Source: Promethearchaeota archaeon CR_4 (lineage in GTDB: Archaea; Asgardarchaeota; Lokiarchaeia; Sigyniarchaeales; CR-4). Taken from it: a stretch of 9,500 nt of DNA. This document shows, piece by piece, positions 6,044 to 9,500 of the stretch (its first letter is position 1; each line of letters begins with the position of its first letter). The stretch is taken from the NCBI GenBank assembly GCA_001940655.1, contig MBAA01000174.1:4093-13592 (forward strand), in the 5' to 3' direction. Made by a program: the position numbers and the translations under genes. Below the pieces are notes generated by a model. The model searched no databases. It was not told the origin of the DNA and saw nothing but the letters and a program-made list of their open reading frames with translations.

Positions 6044-6349
6044 CCAAGTGTGCGAAAATATTTGTAACGGGAAAGGCGAAAAGCGGTTTTTTGATCTTGT
6101 ACGAATTAGTGCGCGTTTAATCCTGATTTTTCAGAATTCACCGCCCTAGATTTACCCACGTCCCATATATGTCCGTATCCTAGTATTCAATCTTCTCAGG
6201 ATTGCCATAAAATCATTTGACTACGGAAAAAGAATGAAAAAGAGGTAAAATCAAGGTGTTTTTTCATTGTTACCGGGATTAAGAATTTCCTATTCTTTCG
6301 TTGCAGGGTCGCCCGGGGCAGTGTTCAGAGTTTCTTCCGCGGTTGACGC
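6044..6349. other. Gap between SRPBCC gene and grpE
   Basis: Its right end (6349-6290, minus strand) is an in-frame, GC-rich continuation of grpE after its stop codon, described separately. The remainder holds the likely grpE terminator, a palindromic CATATATG near 6164-6171, and an 8-bp inverted repeat (AATCCTGA 6119-6126, TCAGGATT 6196-6203) with 69 bp between arms, possibly chance. An AAATATTT at about 6055-6062 might be a TATA box for the SRPBCC gene, but it is too close to the ATG at 6043. No RNA gene is recognisable. Confidence 0.35.
6227..6241 (-). terminator. Candidate U-rich terminator after grpE
   Basis: On the minus strand two T5 runs (6241-6237 and 6231-6227), separated by CATTC, follow grpE by about 110 bp. 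They form a U-rich signal of the archaeal kind without a hairpin. Confidence 0.35.
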
Positions 6350-6952
6350 TTACCATCCTGACTCGGGTAGAGGCGGGGGAGAGAGTTTTTTTGATACGAT
6401 GACTTTTGCGGGCTGTATAACGTCCGAACCGAGTTTCCACCCGACTTGCACGATGTCGATAACAGTGTCCTCTGGTAAACCTGGCGCCGCTTGGGACAGG
6501 GTGACCTCGTGCAAGTTGTAATCCAAAGGAACGTATGTTTGGTCGATGGATATTACATTCAATCCCTTCAAGATAGAATTTAATTGCTGCTTGAGAGATT
6601 TTAAACCCTCACCGAGCTGTCTAACATCTTTGTAGGCACCTTCTTCCACTTTCTTGACAGCCGGGAGAAATAAGTCCACGAGGGGCAGGAAAGCAAGAAT
6701 TATATCCGCCTTTATGCGTTTCCATTTGTTTTCATCGGATCGCGCGCGTCGCTTCTCTGCATTATCGAATTCCGCTTGGAGATAAAAATACTTCTCTTTC
6801 CAATCTTCGATTTCCTGCGTTGCCTTTCCGAGGTTGTCTTTCAGTGAAGCTATTTCATCCCAGGCAACCTCTAATTCTGTCTTAGGCATGATCGAAATCT
6901 TCTCCTTTGTTTCTTCGATTTTTCCCCTGCTTTTTTCTCCTAGATTTGTCAT
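6350..6952 (-). CDS. grpE: GrpE, nucleotide exchange factor for DnaK
   Basis: GrpE opens the nucleotide-binding domain of the Hsp70 chaperone DnaK to release ADP, in the cytosol as a homodimer. The protein is 200 residues, a normal length. Residues 1-28 are a charged, flexible tail. Residues 28-80 are the long dimerising coiled-coil helix, with the LQAEFDNAEKRR segment typical of the family. Residues 80-135 make the helical bundle. Residues 138-190 form the beta-wing that touches DnaK, recognisable by NLHEV (146-150) and LGSDVIQPAKVIVS (174-187). A Pro-rich end, PPPLPESGW, precedes the stop. An alternative start is Met22 (6889), preceded at a distance by AAAGGAG. clpB lies 81 bp upstream on the same strand, so the two are probably co-expressed. 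No dnaK or dnaJ follows. The stop is followed by a coding-like in-frame stretch. Confidence 0.95.
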   Translation of the reverse strand: MTNLGEKSRGKIEETKEKISIMPKTELEVAWDEIASLKDNLGKATQEIEDWKEKYFYLQAEFDNAEKRRARSDENKWKRIKADIILAFLPLVDLFLPAVKKVEEGAYKDVRQLGEGLKSLKQQLNSILKGLNVISIDQTYVPLDYNLHEVTLSQAAPGLPEDTVIDIVQVGWKLGSDVIQPAKVIVSKKLSPPPLPESGW

Positions 6953-7033
6953 ATATCCTGCACGCTGACGTGACGAAAACCCACCTTTGTAAATGTGAAC
7001 CCACAGTAATTTGACGCAAAAATGCCAGAAAAC

Positions 7034-9500
7034 TTATTTTTCTACTTTAAAAAATTCCAATTCATCACTCTTGCCCTTGCGTGCTTCAATATTATCCCCT
7101 TCCTGGAATTTACCTTGCAATAACAACATCGAGAGGGGGTTCTGGATATAGGTCTGGATCGCCCGTTTCAGCGGACGCGCACCATAATTGACGTCAAATC
7201 CTTTCTCGCCGAGGAAATCCTTCGCTTTCTCAGTCACCTTCAATTTAATGCCATGGGTGGCAAGTGATTTATTGAGTCGTTCGATTTGAATGTCGACAAT
7301 GTAACGGATCTGTGTCTTCTCCAAGAAGTTGAAGATCACAATGTCATCAACCCGGTTCAAAAACTCGGGCTTAAAATTCTCGCGTAACACTTGCATCACA
7401 TGTTGTTCTACAACTTTCTTGTCCTCATTCCGAGATTCAATGATGTACTGGCTACCAAGGTTACTCGTCATGATGATGATCGTATTTTTGAAATCGACAG
7501 TCCGCCCGTGACCATCGGTCAACCGGCCATCATCCATTAGTTGCAGCAAGACGTTAAATACCTCGGGATGTGCCTTCTCTATCTCGTCAAAGAGCACGAC
7601 CGAGTAAGGCCGGCGACGCACTGCCTCAGTAAGCTGCCCACCTTCATCGTAACCAACATATCCTGGTGGGGCTCCGATCAACCGCGACACGGTGTGCTTT
7701 TCCATATACTCAGACATATCAATGCGCACAATCGCGTTCTCGTTATCGAAAAGGAATTCGGCTAATGCTTTCGCAGTTTCGGTTTTTCCAACACCGATGG
7801 GACCCATAAAGATAAAGATACCGATGGGACGGTTAGGATCTTGAATTCCTGCCCGGGAACGGCGAATAGCGTTTGATATAATGGAGATTGCGTGATCTTG
7901 ACCGATGACTCTCTTTTTTAGTCGATCCTCCATCGTTAATAGTTTTATTCGCTCGGTTTCTAGCATCCGCGAGACGGGAATGCCTGTCCACTGGGAGATT
8001 ACCTTGGCAACATCCTCTTCGTCAACCTCCTGTTTGAGTATTTTCTGAGGCGTTTGAATCTCCTTGAGTTCTTGGTATACCTTCTCTAAATCTTTATTTA
8101 ATTGATTAAGGACGCCATACCGCAGCTCTGCCGCGCGCCCAAGGTCACCTTCGTGTTCGGCCTTCTCGGCTTCTAACTTTGCTGATTCCATCGATTTCTT
8201 AATTTTGGCGATCGTGGTTATCTTCTGCTTTTCGTTTCGCCATTGGATCTTCATTTTGTCGCTTCTTTCACCCAAAGTTGCAAGTTCCGCCTCTATTTTT
8301 TTCAATGCTTCTGGTTTGGTTTTATCTACTTCTTTCAATAATGCCTGTTTTTGTATCTGCAATTGGATGATCTTCCTATCGATCTCGTCAATCTCCGTTG
8401 GAAGACTATCTATCTCAATGCGCAAACGAGACGCAGCCTCATCAATGAGGTCGATTGCCTTGTCTGGGAGGAATCGATCCGTTACGTACCGTTGGGATAG
8501 GGTCACTGCTGCGATGATGGCTGAGTCCGCAATGCGAACACCGTGATGGTTTTCGTACTTTTCCTTAAGGCCGCGTAGGATGGCAATTGAGTCTTCAACA
8601 GACGGTTCCGCCACATAAACAGTCTGGAAACGTCGTGTGAGAGCCGCGTCTTTCTCGATGTGCTTACGATATTCATCGACAGTTGTCGCACCGATGCACC
8701 GCAGTTCCCCCCTTGCTAAAGCAGGTTTGAGCATATTAGACGCATCGATGGCTCCTTCCGCAGCACCTGCACCAACCAGCGTATGTAATTCATCAATGAA
8801 TAACACGTATTTACCGCTCGATTTTTCAACTTCCTTTAGAATCGCCTTTAAACGATCCTCGAACTCGCCTCGGTACTTTGTGCCCGCGATGAGGGCTGCT
8901 AAATCAAGGGATAATAGTTCTTTATTCTTCAGGGATTCAGGAACGTCGCCACTGGCAATACGCTGGGCTAGCCCCTCAACGATAGCGGTTTTTCCTACTC
9001 CTGCTTCACCGATGAGTACGGGATTATTTTTTGTTCGACGTGACAAAATATGCATTACTCGGCGAATCTCATTATCCCTACCAATCACCGGATCTAATTT
9101 TCCGCGCCGGGCCATGTCGGTCAAATTTCGGCTATATTTTTCAATAGCCTGATAGCGACTCTCAGGATTTTGATCCATGACGGGTTGACTACCCCGGACG
9201 TCTTTCAGTGCTAGAAAAATGCGATGCTTCGTAATACCATACTGTTTGAAGATGTTGTAGATGGTTGTGGAATCACTCTCTGCCATCGCAATCAAGATGT
9301 GTTCTGTGCTCAAATATTGGTCTTTCAACTCCTCTGCTTGTTTCCAAGATGCGTCTAAGAGATTCTTAGTTTCCTCCGAGATTGTAATATTTCTCGCGCC
9401 AGATCCTGTGACTCGAGGAATTGCTCCACCTGCCGTAGTTGCATCCGCCAAAAACTGGCGTGTATTAACGCCCAATTTCTGGAGTAGCGGTACCGCGATG
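7034..9500 (-). CDS. clpB: ClpB protein disaggregase (5' end outside window)
   Basis: A hexameric AAA+ unfoldase that threads aggregated proteins through its pore with DnaK help. The frame stays open to the right edge, so the true start lies beyond 9500. The TTG at 9475 is an internal Leu codon in the Clp_N repeat. Numbering from the first whole codon (9499), 821 residues are visible; about 45 are missing compared with typical ClpB. In order: the rest of the N domain (to about 100); NBD1 with Walker A GEAGVGKT (164-171), pore loop KYRG (208-211), Walker B VLFIDE (232-237) and Arg289/Arg290; a long coiled-coil middle domain (about 365-485) that marks ClpB rather than ClpA/ClpC; and NBD2 with GPIGVGKT (566-573), pore loop GYVGY (613-617), Walker B VVLFDE (634-639) and sensor-2 GARP (773-776). 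No ClpP-binding loop is seen. It precedes grpE. Confidence 0.97.
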   Translation of the reverse strand, partial: IAVPLLQKLGVNTRQFLADATTAGGAIPRVTGSGARNITISEETKNLLDASWKQAEELKDQYLSTEHILIAMAESDSTTIYNIFKQYGITKHRIFLALKDVRGSQPVMDQNPESRYQAIEKYSRNLTDMARRGKLDPVIGRDNEIRRVMHILSRRTKNNPVLIGEAGVGKTAIVEGLAQRIASGDVPESLKNKELLSLDLAALIAGTKYRGEFEDRLKAILKEVEKSSGKYVLFIDELHTLVGAGAAEGAIDASNMLKPALARGELRCIGATTVDEYRKHIEKDAALTRRFQTVYVAEPSVEDSIAILRGLKEKYENHHGVRIADSAIIAAVTLSQRYVTDRFLPDKAIDLIDEAASRLRIEIDSLPTEIDEIDRKIIQLQIQKQALLKEVDKTKPEALKKIEAELATLGERSDKMKIQWRNEKQKITTIAKIKKSMESAKLEAEKAEHEGDLGRAAELRYGVLNQLNKDLEKVYQELKEIQTPQKILKQEVDEEDVAKVISQWTGIPVSRMLETERIKLLTMEDRLKKRVIGQDHAISIISNAIRRSRAGIQDPNRPIGIFIFMGPIGVGKTETAKALAEFLFDNENAIVRIDMSEYMEKHTVSRLIGAPPGYVGYDEGGQLTEAVRRRPYSVVLFDEIEKAHPEVFNVLLQLMDDGRLTDGHGRTVDFKNTIIIMTSNLGSQYIIESRNEDKKVVEQHVMQVLRENFKPEFLNRVDDIVIFNFLEKTQIRYIVDIQIERLNKSLATHGIKLKVTEKAKDFLGEKGFDVNYGARPLKRAIQTYIQNPLSMLLLQGKFQEGDNIEARKGKSDELEFFKVEK

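Noticed and set aside
8637..9152. 171-codon plus-strand frame within clpB
   Set aside because: It is antisense to the strongly conserved NBD1 of ClpB and is Ser/Ala-rich, as expected for a shadow frame.
9473..9475. TTG as the start of clpB
   Set aside because: The frame continues upstream to the window edge with Clp_N-like residues (VPLLQKLGVN), so this is an internal leucine codon.

Overview
The window most likely comes from an archaeon. Several genes have A/T-rich TATA-like boxes at archaeal spacing (clearest at 5220-5227, with an almost leaderless start at 5259), other starts have short GGAG/GAGG-type ribosome sites, and U-rich stretches follow several genes. The mix of a bacterial-type ClpB/GrpE pair, a stand-alone seven-helix membrane protein and small zinc-ribbon proteins would suit an Asgard-type or other mesophilic archaeon. 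That placement is inference, because no rRNA, tRNA or ribosomal protein is present to anchor it.

Layout. 6-689 (-) is an unrecognised soluble protein with a good ribosome site. 1056-1652 (-) is an unrecognised small membrane protein. It is divergent from 1841-2824 (+), an intact aldo/keto reductase, and the shared 188-bp gap carries a perfect 9-bp inverted repeat beside TATA-like sequences. 3126-3887 (+) is a stand-alone seven-helix membrane protein resembling the sensory 7TM module of histidine kinases. 4251-5030 (-) is a HAD-superfamily phosphatase. 5259-5441 (+) is a 60-residue zinc-ribbon protein. 5476-6043 (-) is an SRPBCC/AHSA1-type gene whose 5' end is in another frame. 6350-6952 (-) is grpE, and 7034-9500 (-) is most of clpB, running off the right edge.

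How they fit. clpB then grpE, same strand and 81 bp apart, form a protein-disaggregation pair. ClpB pulls polypeptides out of aggregates with DnaK, and GrpE exchanges nucleotide on DnaK. No dnaK or dnaJ follows grpE here, so any would lie elsewhere or beyond the right edge. The other genes are mostly single units with alternating strands and no obvious common pathway.

The best leads are the frame-disrupted SRPBCC gene, where about 49 codons of recognisable N-terminal domain sit upstream of the only in-frame ATG; the in-frame, coding-like stretch after the grpE stop; the palindrome between the divergent genes; and a hairpin plus T7 stretch at 5097-5204 that could be a small RNA or leader. I saw no mobile element, CRISPR array, tRNA or rRNA, and no clear new multi-gene system.
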